Source of the DNA: Nyssa sinensis | Lineage: Eukaryota; Streptophyta; Magnoliopsida; Cornales; Nyssaceae | Reading direction: 5' to 3' | Assembly (NCBI GenBank): GCA_008638375.1 | Contig: CM018032.1 | Span: forward strand, 10,503,501 to 10,567,500 | DNA length: 64,000 nt | Shown: positions 48,131-59,804 of the stretch, piece after piece | How positions within the stretch are numbered: the first letter of the stretch is position 1 | Layout: each line of letters starts with the position of its first letter | The notes under the pieces: generated by a model | The model's input: only the letters and a program-made list of their open reading frames with translations | Database searches by the model: none | What the model was told of the DNA's origin: nothing | Translations under genes and position numbers: made by a program

Positions 48131-49261
48131 TACTTTTTTAATTTGTTTATATTTTATTTTTTAATTAAAACTAAATAATTAAATGATATTCATTTAATTA
48201 CATATGTGACAAATTAAAATTATGACACGTATTTAGATAAAAAATATTACTCCTACTTGATTTGGATTTAAAAACTATTTTATATATACGTAAAGGGACT
48301 AACCTTCGTCAATGACCAAGCATGCACGTATATCTTTCAAGAATGTTTGTAGATGAACAAAAAGAAACATATGTAACCAAATTATAATTTTTTTTTTTTA
48401 TATATATGTAAAATTTTGGTATTCTAAAATTAATTCATTTTAAAATTTTGACTCAACTTAATATTTACTCATTATTTTTTTTATTTCTTACTCAAAATTT
48501 TAACCAAATTTCTTAATATTATTTTTAATGTAGATTTAATATCAAATTTACTCTTATGAATTGTTACAAAATATATAATCATATAAATGGTGTTTAAAAA
48601 ACTTAAATGACTTTTAAGCCATTATGACTATATTCTTAACTTATAAAAGGCTAAGTCTATTGTGGCCTTAGGGTGTTTCATTAATTTCTTTCTATCTTTC
48701 CTTTCTTCTTCCATACTTTCTATATTATTTTCATCGACTGATATTTTTTAGACAATATGAAAAAGACTAGTTCATTCCTTCTCTCAGCGCACGCAAGTCT
48801 TGAAGAGACCTGCTTAGAACATCCTAGGTTATATCTTGGAGTACTCGTAATCATTTTTACCATTTGCATAAGGAGGCGCAATTGTTTTAAGACATCGTTA
48901 CTATGTTCGCACCTCACAAAGCAATTCTCTTCAATCTATTTTATTTTTAATTTATATATATATATATAAATATATATTGATATGTTCATATCATATTTAT
49001 TATTTGTTATTTCACTAATGCATGTCATAAATTCTATTGTAGGTATTATCTAAATTTTATAACGGGTATATGGATAAAAGTCAGTTCAAGTTGAACAAGG
49101 TTGGTGGATTATGATATCTACTGTATGCGAACTCCACTAGACCAGGCTTTGAATTAGTATTCGGTCTGAACACCATAGTAATTTCAACTTGCAGTATGTG
49201 AAAAAAATCTAAGCATCTCGAATTTCTTAAAAATTAAGAATAAAGATGATTTCTTACTTAA
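48131..49261. other. Spacer without a recognisable gene
   Basis: Strongly AT-rich, with TA tracts near 48402-48410 and 48953-48972. No recognisable coding. Confidence 0.45.
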
Positions 49262-49841
49262 TGATATACTACAAAATGACAAGACCAATCATCACTTGAC
49301 ACGTGTATCTATAGTTCAGCCCATGCTCGGTCAGTTCGACTCGCACTCGACCATTCAGGGCAGACCTACAGATCTGATTGGGCCAAGCATATTCCTCCAG
49401 AGCAGATCCACATTTTAGCAGAGCTCACGGGACTGAACACAAAATTTTGGAGTAACACTCTAGAGCTCATCACCGCCTTAACATCTGCCGAGTAGAGAAT
49501 AAAGAAACAGTCTTTTATAAGGAAACTGCCACACATGGTTATCTCTATTTTGATACAATGTCCAACAAGGTAACTGCTATCTCCGATGATCGAATCCCTA
49601 CTTAATGGCTCCAAATCCTAATCAACTTAGGAAAGCCACAACCTATAAATTAAATCCTAAAGGTACGCTTTATTTTCATGCTCATTATTTGACTTTCATT
49701 ACAGTCTTTCAATTCAGTTTATTGACTTAAGCATCGGAGCCGCTACCGCCGGAGCCAACCCAGTGGTCCTTTGATCTTCTTTTTGAGTATTTTTCAAGGA
49801 GCCGAGCTTAGAGTATACGTGGGCCAAAAAGTGCAGCATCA
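49262..49841 (+). repeat. Gypsy 5' LTR (580 bp)
   Basis: TGATATACTACAAAATGACA to AAAAAGTGCAGCATCA. It contains ACTTGACACGTGTATCTATA (a G-box-like CACGTG) near 49294 and CCTATAAATTAAATCCT, a TATA-like stretch, at about 49640. Confidence 0.95.
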
Positions 49842-49844
49842 GTT

Positions 49845-49862
49845 TGGCGCCGTCTGTGGGAA
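49845..49862 (+). promoter_or_regulatory. Gypsy primer-binding site
   Basis: TGGCGCCGTCTGTGGGAA lies three bases after the 5' LTR end. This sequence is widely seen at this place in plant Ty3/gypsy elements. I do not assign the matching tRNA. Confidence 0.85.
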
Positions 49863-49921
49863 CGACAATCACCAAGTGCTCTACTGATTCAAAACTCATT
49901 CTCCTTTTTCTAAAGGATTAT

Positions 49922-51469
49922 GGCTCCCAATCTCCGGCCAAAGAAGAATACTCAAAATCCTCAGAATCCTCAACCTCAACCGCCTGCCGGATGAGGAAGA
50001 GGACGAGTGAATGATCTTGTACAACAAGAGCTTGCCGAAGTCAAGCGGCAGAACCAGTTGTTGCAAGAACAACTTCTGACCATGTCAAGAACTCTAGCAA
50101 TGCTCACCCAAAGTCATGAAACTAATCCTCAGAATCCACCTGTCAACGCAAACACCCAGGAGGCGCAACCTCCTGCTACTATCCACATTCATGGAGATCC
50201 TCAGCCATCAGTAGTCACTGGCAGAGGGGTACCAGCTTTTATCCCAAAGGTCCATTACCGAAGCACCACTAGGGTTCTAGTTCCTAGGGCTTCAAGAGCA
50301 AACCCTGTACCATAAGAATCTCAACCTCAAGTGGCTCATGTACCACCAGCACAGGAGAATCAGAATAACCCTCCAATAATGGGCCGAGATCATCTTGTCC
50401 ATGTAGGCCCTGAAGTTGCAAGGCCTGACTCGCAGTAGCCTATCTTGCCAAGAGGATCACTAAGAGTAGAGGAAGTTGCAGAATCAATGGACCGCACTGT
50501 TGTTATGAGGGGTGCCCAAAACCCCCCAGAACAAGACAAATTGGCCAGGCTGCTTGGCAGGTCTACCACCCCATTCACTAATGCTATCATGGCCGAAGAG
50601 AGACCTAAGAAATTCATTGTCCCAAAATTCACTCCTTATGATGGGACAGGGGATCCAAGGGACCACTTCTCCCACTACCAGCACACCATGCCCTATACGA
50701 CACTTCTGATGCCTTCTTATGCCGAACATTCGTGACCAGCCTCAATGGCACTGCTTTGAAATGGTTCCATCACCTCCCGCCGAACTCAGTTAATAGTTTC
50801 TATGAGCTTGGTAGAAGATTTCTGGACAGATTCATGACTAGTAGGAGGTTGATAAAGGGTCTTGAATTCTTGTTGAACATAAAGCAAACAAAGAAAGAAT
50901 CCCTCAGAGGGTATATTGTGCGTTTCAATGCCGAACTCACTGAGGTTACAGACTGCAGCCCCAGTTTTCTTGTAGCTGCTTTGGCTTCTAGCCTTGCACA
51001 AGGAGGCTTTAGAGACTCTTTGACAAAAAATCCCCCTACGAATATGGCAGCACTCATGGACCGAGCAAGGAAATACATTAACTTGGAGGAAGCCAAAAAC
51101 ACTTCTAGAAAGATTAAGGAACAAACTCAGAAAGACGACCAGAAGAAAGACAGTCAGAGGAAGGACGACCAGAGGAAAGACCCTAACTCGACTAGGAAGA
51201 GAGCCAGAAGCCCAGAGAAAAGGGGGGTACCCAAAACTTCCTATAATTCTAGGCTAAGAGAGTTCGATAATTTTACTACTCTAAACACCTCTCCATACAA
51301 CATACTGAAGCAAGTAAGATCTCGAGAAAACCTGAGATGGCCAGAGCCTTTGAAAGGTGACCCCAGCTACCGAGATCAAACCCAGTATTGTGATTTTCAC
51401 AAAGACGAGATTGAGCAGCTAATCAGGAAAGGACGATTACAGGAGTTCATCAAGCAGGACGAAGGGTAG
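49922..51469 (+). pseudogene. Gypsy gag, broken
   Basis: It starts at ATG 49922 (MAPNLRPKKNTQNPQN). A heptad-like segment (ELAEVKRQNQLLQEQLL) lies near 50030. The retrotransposon gag domain spans about 50600-51060: KFTPYDGTGDPRDHFSHY, then SLNGTALKWFHHLPPNSV, SFYELGRRFLDRF and ESLRGYIVRFN. It is followed by a highly charged KDDQRKD region. Stops lie at 49992 (TGA), 50313 (TAA), 50438 (TAG) and 51467 (TAG), with a frameshift near 50732. Confidence 0.9.
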
Positions 51470-51559
51470 AACCCCAGTTATGAGCTGCCCCAATAGAGAA
51501 AGCCCGACCAAAGACACGAACAAAGGGAAAGACGGAATGAGCCGCCACGGCAGAACAAC

Positions 51560-54500
51560 TAAGTAATCTTTGTCCTACACGTAGATTCCCCTGCAACTGG
51601 GACTTCCAACAGATTGAGGAAACGTTATGCTCGGGAGGCCAGGGCTACTCCCAACATCATACAGATTCTAACATGCAGAAAATGTTAAGGCCTGTACCAA
51701 AAATCCAGTTCTCGGATCAAGACCTTGCAGAGGTACATTGTCCTCATAATGATGCCCTGGTCATCTCCCTCAAAATTGCCAACTTTGAGATCCGAAGAGT
51801 CCTTATGGATACTGGGAGCTCGACTAACGTTCTGTTCTATGACCCTTTCAAGCAGATGAAGCTCAACCCCAGTGACATTAAGCCCACTGGTGTAATCATG
51901 GTAGGTTTTGATAGGAATCTCAACACTCTATTGGGAAGGATTGATCTTGCCACCACTACAGGAGAAGGGAACGGACAAAAGACCACAATAACTGAATACA
52001 TGGTCTGAATGCCAAATCCCCCTACAATGTCATAATTGGGAGGCCTTGGCTACACGAGATGGAAGCAGTCACATCAACCCTCCACCAATGCTTAAAGTAC
52101 GTCCACGATCAGATTGTCTACTCTATCAGAGGATGCCAACCAACTTTCAAAGAATCCATGCTCTCGCACTCAAGGCCAAGGCCCCCAAATAGCAATTACT
52201 GCATGCTCGTGAATGTGGGGATCCAATTCATTCCTGCTATCACGAGGCAGAAGACTGCCCCTTCAGGATTGACGAGCCACTAAGCCCTAGAGGAAGGGAC
52301 AACAGGGCCAAGCCCATAGGGGAACCCATTAAAATCCTGGTCAACTCGGAAGACCAGGGGCACTACATGCAAATAGGCCCCGACTTGACACTTGCCGAGC
52401 AGGATGAGTTGATCAAATTCTTGATGAAAAACCTCTTCGTGTTTGCCTGGGAAACAAGGGATATGGAAGGAACAAATCCAGACCTCATCACTCACAAACT
52501 GATAGTGGATCCAGACCATCCACTAGTAAGGCAGAAGAGAAGGCCACTTACTCCAGAGCGGCACCATATCGTCAACGATGAGGTCCAAAGGCTACTCGAT
52601 GCCAACATGATACGAGAGGTATTCTATCCTGATTGGCTAGCTAACATTGTTCTAGTCAAAAAGAAGAATGGCAAGTGGAGAGTCTGCATCGACTATACAA
52701 ACCTCAACAAGGCTTGCCCCAAAAGATAGCTATCCTCTACTGAGGATAGATCAGTTAGTCGATGCTACTACAGGGCACGAACTTATGAACTTCATAGATG
52801 CCTATTCAGGATACAATCAAATACAGATGCACCCTCCTGATCAGGAAAAAACATCATTCATAACCGAACGAGGTCTCTATTGCTATAGAGTGATGCCGTT
52901 TGGACTAAAAAATGCTGGGGCCACATACCAGCGTCTGGTTAATAAGATGTTCAGCCTTTTGATTAGCAGTACCATGGAAGTCTATATTGATGATATGCTG
53001 GTCAAAAGCCTACAGAAGAACAGCCACCTCCAGCACCTAGCTCAAACGTTTGACATCCTAAGGCAGTACAAGATGAAGCTTAATCCCTCGAAATACACCT
53101 TTGGTGTAAAAAAGAGAAAATTTTTGGGATACATAGTCTCTCAGAGAGGTATAGAGGCAGACCCCACCCAAATTGGGGCCCTGATTAGACTAGAGTCCCC
53201 AATGACTAAGAAAGACATTCAGGCTCTAAATGGTAGAATAGCAGCTCTGAGCAGATTTATCTCCAAATCTACTGATCGTTGCCTACCATTCTTCAAAGCT
53301 CTGAAAGGTAACAAAGGTCTGCAATGGACGGACAAATGTGAAAAATCCTTTCAGGAACTGAAGGAGTACCTAGCTTCACTTGAACTCTTGTCAAAGCCGA
53401 TCAAAGGGGAAAAGCTACTTCTCTACCTTGCAGTCTCTAAGAACGCTGTCAGTTCTGTACTAGTCAGGCAAGACAGGGGTGTGCAGAGGCCCATATTTTA
53501 TGTCAGTAGAGCACTGTTAGACACAGAGAAGAGGAACCCCGAGATCGAGAAACTGGCCCTTGCACTTATAGTATCTGCACGGAAGCTCAGACCCTACTTT
53601 CAAGCTCATTCCATAGAAATTTCAACTGCTTATCCCTTGAAGTTAGTATTGAGGAAGCCAGAGGTATCAGGACGATTAGTCAAATGGTTAGTGGAACTGG
53701 AGGAGTTCGACATATCCTATGTTCCACGGATCTCAATTAAAAGGCAAGCCTTGGCAGACTTCGTTGCCGAATTCACCCCAGCACTACTGGACATAGCACA
53801 ACTTTGTGAAAATTTGGGGACATGGCAGCTGTACACTGACGGGTCGTCCACCGACCGAGGTGTTGGGGTCGAATTGGTATTGTAGTCCCCTGATGGGCTC
53901 ATAACAAAAAGGGCAGTTAGCCTAGGGTTCAAAGCCTCTCACAATGAAGCAGAATATGAGGCCCTTATCCTAGGGATAAAGCTAGCATGGGAATGCGAGA
54001 CTCAGAACCTTGAAGTCTCTTCTGATTCCCAATTAGTGGTCAGCCAAGTTAAGGGAGAGTTTGTCATCAAAGATGAAAAGATGCTTGGGTATGCAAAGCT
54101 AGTCAACTTGTTGAAACGCTCCTTCCGAGCATTCTCAATCCAAAAAATAGAAAGAAGACAGAACTGCAAAGCTGATGCCTTGGCGAACATGGCATCCCAC
54201 ATGAAGTCAGAAGGGGACTCTACATTAAAAATCTCCCATCAGCCAAGGCTTAGCATCGAAGAAGTCCAGGTTGCCCAAATTATAGAACAGCCTCAGAACT
54301 AGATGACTCCCATCCTCTAGTACCTAGAAGAAGGGCTCCTCCCAGAAGACAAGAATAAGGTAAAAAGAGTCTGAATCAGAGCAGCTCGGTACCTTGTCAT
54401 GAATGGGAGGCTTTACCGAAGGTCTTATTCTCAGCCACTGTTAAAATGTCTGGCTCCAAAAGAGTCTCAGTATGTCTTGGAAAAAATTCATGAAGGAATA

Positions 54501-55533
54501 TGTGGAAATCATAATGGGGGTAGAACCATAGCGTACCGAGCTCTAACACAGGGCTACTACTAGCCTGGGATGCTAATGGAGGCAAAAGAATACACTCGGA
54601 AGTGCGGCAAATGCCAAAGGTTCGTTCCCTACCAACACCAGCCCCGTCACGAACTCACCCTATCACAAGCCCATGGCTTTTTGCACAATGGGGAATGGAC
54701 ATCATAGGCCCATTGCCTAAAGCCACACCGAACAGGAAATATCTATTAGTAGCTATCAACTACTTCTCAAAATGGGCAGAAGTAGAGCCACTGATACGTA
54801 TTACAGAGAAGGAAGTCAAAAGTTTCACTTGGAAGAATATAGTCTACAGGTTCGGCATATCTCGCGTGATCGTCTCAGATAATGGCACGCAGTTTGCTGG
54901 TAAGACATTCAAAAAGTTTTGCCAAGGCCTGAATATCAATTAACATTTCTCCTCACCTGGTCATCCCCAAGCTAATGGGCAAGAAGAGGTCACTAACCGA
55001 ACAATCCTTGATGCTCTTAAAAAGATATTAGAGGGAGCTAAGGGAAAGTGGGTTGAAGAACTCCCTGGAGTACTCTGGGCCTACAAAATAACTAGGAGAA
55101 CTCCAACATCAGAAACTCCCTTTTCACTCCCCTACGGCACCAAAGCAGTGATCCTTGTTGAGATCAGCATGCTTACCTTAAGGACTGAAGCTTTCAACGA
55201 AAAAACCAATGACCAACAGCTCGCAGAAAACTTGGACTTGCTTGAAAAAAGAAGAGAGCAAGCTGGGTTCAGGATGGAAGCGTACCAGCATAGGATGGTT
55301 AGCCTCTCAAAACTAGGGCTTAAACCTGCCAGCTTCCAAGTTTGAGACTTTGTCCTAAGAAGAGTGTTTCAGAACACCAAGGATCCTACTATGGGAAAGT
55401 TATCACCCAACTGGGAAGGCCCCTATAGAGTCGCCAGAACAGTGAGACCGACCATTTATTGGTTAAAGAGCATGGATGGGAAACCTATTCCCAGACCTTG
55501 GAATATGGAGCACTTATGGAAGTATTATCAATA
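51560..55533 (+). pseudogene. Gypsy pol: protease, RT, two RNase H domains, integrase, broken
   Basis: Protease shows VLMDTGSSTNVLFYD (about 51800). Reverse transcriptase shows VCIDYTNLNKACPK, IDAYSGYNQI and catalytic YIDD in VYIDDMLVKS (about 52980). RNase H follows (LLLYLAVSKNAVSSVLVRQ, about 53405). A second RNase H starts WQLYTDGSSTDRGVG (about 53820), has HNEAEYEAL and SSDSQLVV, and ends KADALANMAS. This second domain marks the Tat lineage. Integrase has a zinc-binding HH..CC segment with CGKCQ (about 54600), GMDIIGPLPKA, VSDNGTQFAG and GHPQANGQEE for DDE. A chromodomain is not seen. Frameshifts near 52000, 52720 and 54600, and stops including 53883, 54300 and 54942, disable it. Confidence 0.92.
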
Positions 55534-55571
55534 AAGAAATTTTTCATTTCAAATATTCCATGAAGTGTTCT

Positions 55572-55962
55572 CATCTTAATGTACAGACCTCATGCGTGGT
55601 CCATCTTAATGAACAGATCTCATGTCTGGTTCATCTTAATGTACAGATCTCATGCCTGGTCCATCTTAATGAACAGATCTCATGTTTGGTTCATCTTAAT
55701 GTACAGACCTCATGCCTGGTCCATCTTAATGAACAGATCTGATGTCTGGTCCATCTTAATGTACAGACCTTATGTCTGGTCCATCTAAATGTACAGACCT
55801 TGAGTTTGGTCTATCTAAATGTACAGACCTTATGTTTGGTCCATCTTAATGTATAGACCTCGTGTCTAGTCCATCAAAATGTACAAACCTCAAGTCTAGT
55901 CCATCTCAATATACAAACCTCGTGTCTAGACCATTTCAATGTACCGACCTTCATGTCTGGCC
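55572..55962. repeat. Tandem array, 30-bp unit, 13 copies, in the gypsy 3' region
   Basis: CATCTTAATGTACAGACCTC-type units recur every 30 bp from 55572. The first six or seven units are near-identical in alternating GTACAGACCTC/GAACAGATCTC forms, and later units are progressively more diverged (last one 31 bp). Frames of 60-90 codons across it are open only because 30 is divisible by three. Confidence 0.96.
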
Positions 55963-56637
55963 CATCTCACTAAAGTTACATGGTTATTTCTCGGAACAAA
56001 GGAGAAGGGATCAACCCAGCTGCTCAGCTACATGACTGAGAATAGTCATTCAAACCAACAGTTGTGATTCTAATTGCTCAAATTCTTATCAATGAGTTCT
56101 AAAAAAGGGTACTGACTATCAAGGATCTTTCTCCATTTTATTACAAGTCCTTTTGTTCGACAGTTAAGCTCAAGTTAAGCCTTGAGTAGTTAAAGTGACA
56201 GATTATTACAAGTCTTTCTGTTCGGCAATTAAGCTCTGGTTGGTTAGTTCCTATATTGACTATCGTCCTTATTGCTCAGAACAAGTTCATGATTTGAAAC
56301 CCTTCTAATTTCAAGAGTCAGGCTTAGTTGCTTATTGTTACACTTTGGTTCAAAGTTATTGCAAGTCATGAAGCTCGGAAGTCAGTCCATCACCTGTGGC
56401 CGACCAAAGAATGATATTTGGTCCCCAAACAGGTTTACCTATGTCAATTGCAAGTTTTAAGAGTCGAAACCCATTTGTACGCTACGGAACAATGGTACTT
56501 TGGACAATGCTTGATCAAACCGCAAAGATTGCAAATGTTTAATGGAGGAAAAAGGCAAAAAGCTCTGAAGAGAATATATTATTATTATAATAATCGGTTA
56601 CAAAAAAGAAGAGCAGGACTATAAAATATTTTCTTTC
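55963..56637. other. Gypsy 3' internal region, unassigned
   Basis: No coding of either strand is recognised. It has dispersed related phrases (TACAAGTC(T/C)TTCTGTTCG at about 56140 and 56205). Confidence 0.5.
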
Positions 56638-57018
56638 CTAAACTAAAGGACTGGTAGACGCATCATCATCATCATCCTTATCACCATCCTCCTCATCAAT
56701 ACCCGACAGGTCAATATCCGGGAACTTAGTAAGAAGCTTGGATTTGAAGTTGTCATAACCGAATTGCACAAACCTATACCCCATCTCCTCTAGCTCAGTC
56801 TTCATCCTGACCTCGATCTCAGCCTTGGCTTCATCGACCTTCAGAACAAGGTAGGCCTGGAGTATGTTGTTCTCCTCCTTCTGCCTCTCCAGCTCCTAAA
56901 GGAAGGATTCCCTCTCAGACTTGAGAGAATCCCTCTCTGACTCCATGATAGAGAGGGAATTCCTCACTTCCTTGAGCTCTTCCTCGGCAGCTAGACCCTG
57001 ATGGCTCACCTCAACCGA
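56638..57018 (-). pseudogene. Antisense coiled-coil reading frame in the gypsy 3' region
   Basis: Read on the minus strand from 57018 to the stop at 56638, one frame is open except for a single TAG (56896-56898, perhaps from CAG). It encodes a heptad-like, charge-rich segment (EEELKEVRNSLSIMESERDS, ELERQKEENNILQ), then YRFVQFGYDNFKSKLL and FPDIDLSGIDEEDGD, ending in an aspartate run (DKDDDDDAS). The composition is clearly protein-like, unlike chance frames nearby. Extra antisense ORFs between pol and the 3' LTR are described for plant Tat elements; their function is unknown. The N-terminal part is not continuous with this frame. Confidence 0.65.
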
Positions 57019-57518
57019 ACTTACTGATCAAGTTACTAAAGTTACATTCCTCAGAAGACAGTTCTACAAAACTAATAGTTCGTAAATATCTTTGCTTATC
57101 TTAATCACAGGTTTGAGGGAATGAAGCCCACTTAAGCGCTACTGAGCAGGGGGACTTGGGACAGTACCTAGTCAACTTAGCATCTACAACAACTTACAAA
57201 ATTTTCAGAGTATTTTATTTCGGCAGGTCCCTAGGTGTTTTGAAAATCTGTTTCGCTTGCTTTCAGGATATACAAATGAAACCACTTATGGAAGGCAGTA
57301 AACAACAGTACTAAAAAAATTACTCAATCTCGGAAAGATCACAGTTTATCGAAAGTACACCAGAAATAAAGGAAAAATGCTCAGTCTTATTGATAATCCG
57401 GAATAAGTTACATCAAGCTCAGAGAGCCCACAACGAAAGCAAGATATAGAAACAAAAGGAATCCTAGAATATAACTTAATTAAAGAAAAGGTCACCGGTC
57501 TGCTCCATTTTATCATCA

Positions 57519-57740
57519 CTATCCGCAGACCCCATTTGAAAGGAAGGAACCCTCCTTCGTTCTTTTCAAATTCAGCATGGCGCCTTGACCAGCTTGAGCA
57601 AGGGTCTCTGCCAAGAATAGAATGAGAACAGGCACGCCACCATCATCTTCATCATCAATGATCCAAGCCTCGGTTGAATCAAGGAGGGGTCCCCTCCAAG
57701 CAGAGAAGTCCTGTCTGACCCTGGTAACAAAGGCAAAACA
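57519..57740 (-). pseudogene. Second antisense coding-like stretch in the gypsy 3' region
   Basis: Minus-strand frame of about 73 codons from 57740 to a TAG near 57520. It contains QDFSAWRGPLLDSTEAWIID, an acidic DDEDDGG and GGVPVLILFLAETLAQ. It may be an upstream exon of the antisense ORF at 56638-57018, with the piece between (57019-57518) being intron or decayed. I do not recognise the family. Confidence 0.4.
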
Positions 57741-58304
57741 CTAGACTATTCCCAGCCACAATTTAGTTGCATCCGACTTAAATTGAAAATTATCAATCAT
57801 CTCCGAACCCTTGATGGCAACAAAACCTTACACAGATCATCGAGGTATACAAATCAGTAAAACACAAAACATATATCCACATACATATGCATGTATATAT
57901 GTATATAATGCCTTCACCAGGTACGCTGATTGAGAGTAAAGCGGCAAAATAAGAAGAAAAAATAAAAAGTCGAGAGTAGATAAAACCCGAACAGTGGCAA
58001 CAAGGGGAAGCTCTGAACGGTGCATCTATGAAAACTCCGATCACCATGGTAAAATAGCATCTTAAAGAAAAAAGGATGGGGAATTGGCGAAAAGTCTACC
58101 ATCCTCCCGCATATATAGACGCCTAAGAACCATAAAGACCACCCAGTCAAACTGTCGCAACGGTTGGGGTGGCTTCGAGAGCCTAAACAATGAAGCAGAT
58201 TATTAAATGATGCGCCAATAGTCGTCTTAGAATAGGAAAGGACGAAACACGTGGCCTTCTTGAAAGTCACAGCCTTAGTTACAGTTCTATCAAAACTAAG
58301 GCTT
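57741..58304. other. Gypsy 3' internal region before the PPT, unassigned
   Basis: Contains a short TA/TG-rich stretch (57860-57910). The minus-strand 144-codon frame (57914-58348) overlaps the PPT and is not recognisable. Confidence 0.45.
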
Positions 58305-58321
58305 GGGGGGAGGGGGGGGGG
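58305..58321 (+). promoter_or_regulatory. Gypsy polypurine tract
   Basis: A G6-A-G10 run ends a few bases before the 3' LTR start (58328), the expected plus-strand primer site. Confidence 0.9.
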
Positions 58322-58327
58322 AGTAAC

Positions 58328-58908
58328 TGATATACCACAAAATGACAAAACTAATCATCACTTGACACGTGTATCTACAGTTCAGCCCATGCTCGTCCAG
58401 TTCGGCTCGCGCTCGGCCATTCAGGGCAGACCTACAGATTTGAAGGGGCCGAGCATATTCCTCCATAGCAGATCCACATTCTAGTAGAGCTCATGGGACT
58501 GAACACAGAACTTCGGAGTAACACTCAAGAGCTCATCATCGTCTTAACATCTGCCAAGCAGAGAATAAGGAAACAGTCTTTTACAAGGAAACTGCCGAAC
58601 ATGGTTATCTCTATTTTGATACAATGTCCAACAAGGTAACTGCTATCTCCGATGATCGAATCCCTACTTTCATGACTCCAAATCCTAATCAACTTAGGAA
58701 AGCCACAGCCTATAAATTAAACCCTAAAGGTACGCTTTATTGTCATGCTCATTATTTGGCTTTCATTACAGTCTTTCAATTCAGTTTATTGACTTAAGCA
58801 TCGGAGCGGCTACCGCCGGAGCTAACCCGGTGATCCTCTGATCTTCTTTTTGAGTGTTCTTCAAGGAGCCGAGCTTGGAGTATACGTGGGCCAAAAAGTG
58901 CAGCATCA
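58328..58908 (+). repeat. Gypsy 3' LTR (581 bp)
   Basis: TGATATACCACAAAATGACA to AAAAAGTGCAGCATCA, followed by CTTAA. It differs from the 5' LTR mostly by transitions, about 44 changes by eye, including a small indel near 58668. Confidence 0.95.
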
Positions 58909-59749
58909 CTTAATAAGAAAAAAATTCTTTAATTTTGAAATATTATTGATAAGTTGAATAATAAGAGGTCTAACACATCATATTTATAAAGCTAAAATTA
59001 TTAATTCGAAGAAACTAATATAATTAAGAAACTACCAATTTCTTATACTAGAATAAAAAACTAGTAATACTAATTCGAACAGAATTAGAAAAAAATGAAA
59101 GAAAGGAAGTGGATCAAAATTGGGAAACTATCGATACTCATCTTTCGGGTTCACATTTGGGTCATTTTCGATCCACACACGACTTTCCTTTAAACAGTCT
59201 TGGAACGCTCCTATTAATCTATAAAATCAAATATTATTTATTCTACGTAACAAAAAATTATTGTCTGCATATATGTATACATGTGTGTATATATATATTA
59301 GCAATACTATCTTTATTTTTCTATTTTATCAAAAATTATTTACGTGTTATTTTAACAGTATTATATTTGAGCCAATGCAATAATATCAAAGCTAACTTTA
59401 ATTTTATTGATGTAAAATAAACTACTAATACTTTAATTTTATTGAAGATTTTACATTATACATGTTGTTCATAATATGCTGCTAATAGGTTTGGAAATGG
59501 CCCATGATCCTTGCATGTGAGGAAGAGTTTGTCAGCTCCTATTATTAGTTGAGGAGAAGAATTAAAAAAAAAAAAAGTATTAAGATAAAATAAACAGAGT
59601 GGGAATTTTGGCCGATTTTCCATGTTCTTGTTGAATCAATGCATGTGCCCTAGAAAGTACCCAGCCGATTTTTGCTGCTTATTGGTCACTCTGGTTGTAG
59701 TTGAACCTCTCAGATTTAGCTTAGGTATGACATATCCGTGTTGACTTCA

Positions 59750-59750
59750 T

Positions 59751-59802
<52 letters not shown>
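59750..59802. repeat. Compound microsatellite (TA)n(TG)n
   Basis: TA units (59750-59769) are followed by about 17 TG units to 59802. Confidence 0.95.

Positions 59803-59804
<2 letters not shown>

Larger units (their letters stand above)
49262..58908 (+). mobile_element. Ty3/gypsy retrotransposon of the Tat type, 9647 bp
   Basis: Two LTRs of about 580 bp begin TGATATAC and end GCAGCATCA. They are flanked by a perfect 5-bp target duplication CTTAA (49257-49261 and 58909-58913). Gag, protease, reverse transcriptase, RNase H, a second RNase H and integrase follow in the Ty3/gypsy order. Past integrase there is a long 3' region with a 30-bp tandem array and antisense coding-like frames, a layout known for Tat elements. 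LTRs differ at roughly 44 of 580 positions by eye, so this insertion is much older than the copia at 41484. Confidence 0.96.

Noticed and set aside
55476..55788. Open frame with LNVQISCLVHLNEQ repeats as a repeat protein
   Set aside because: Produced by the 30-bp array, which is open in more than one frame.
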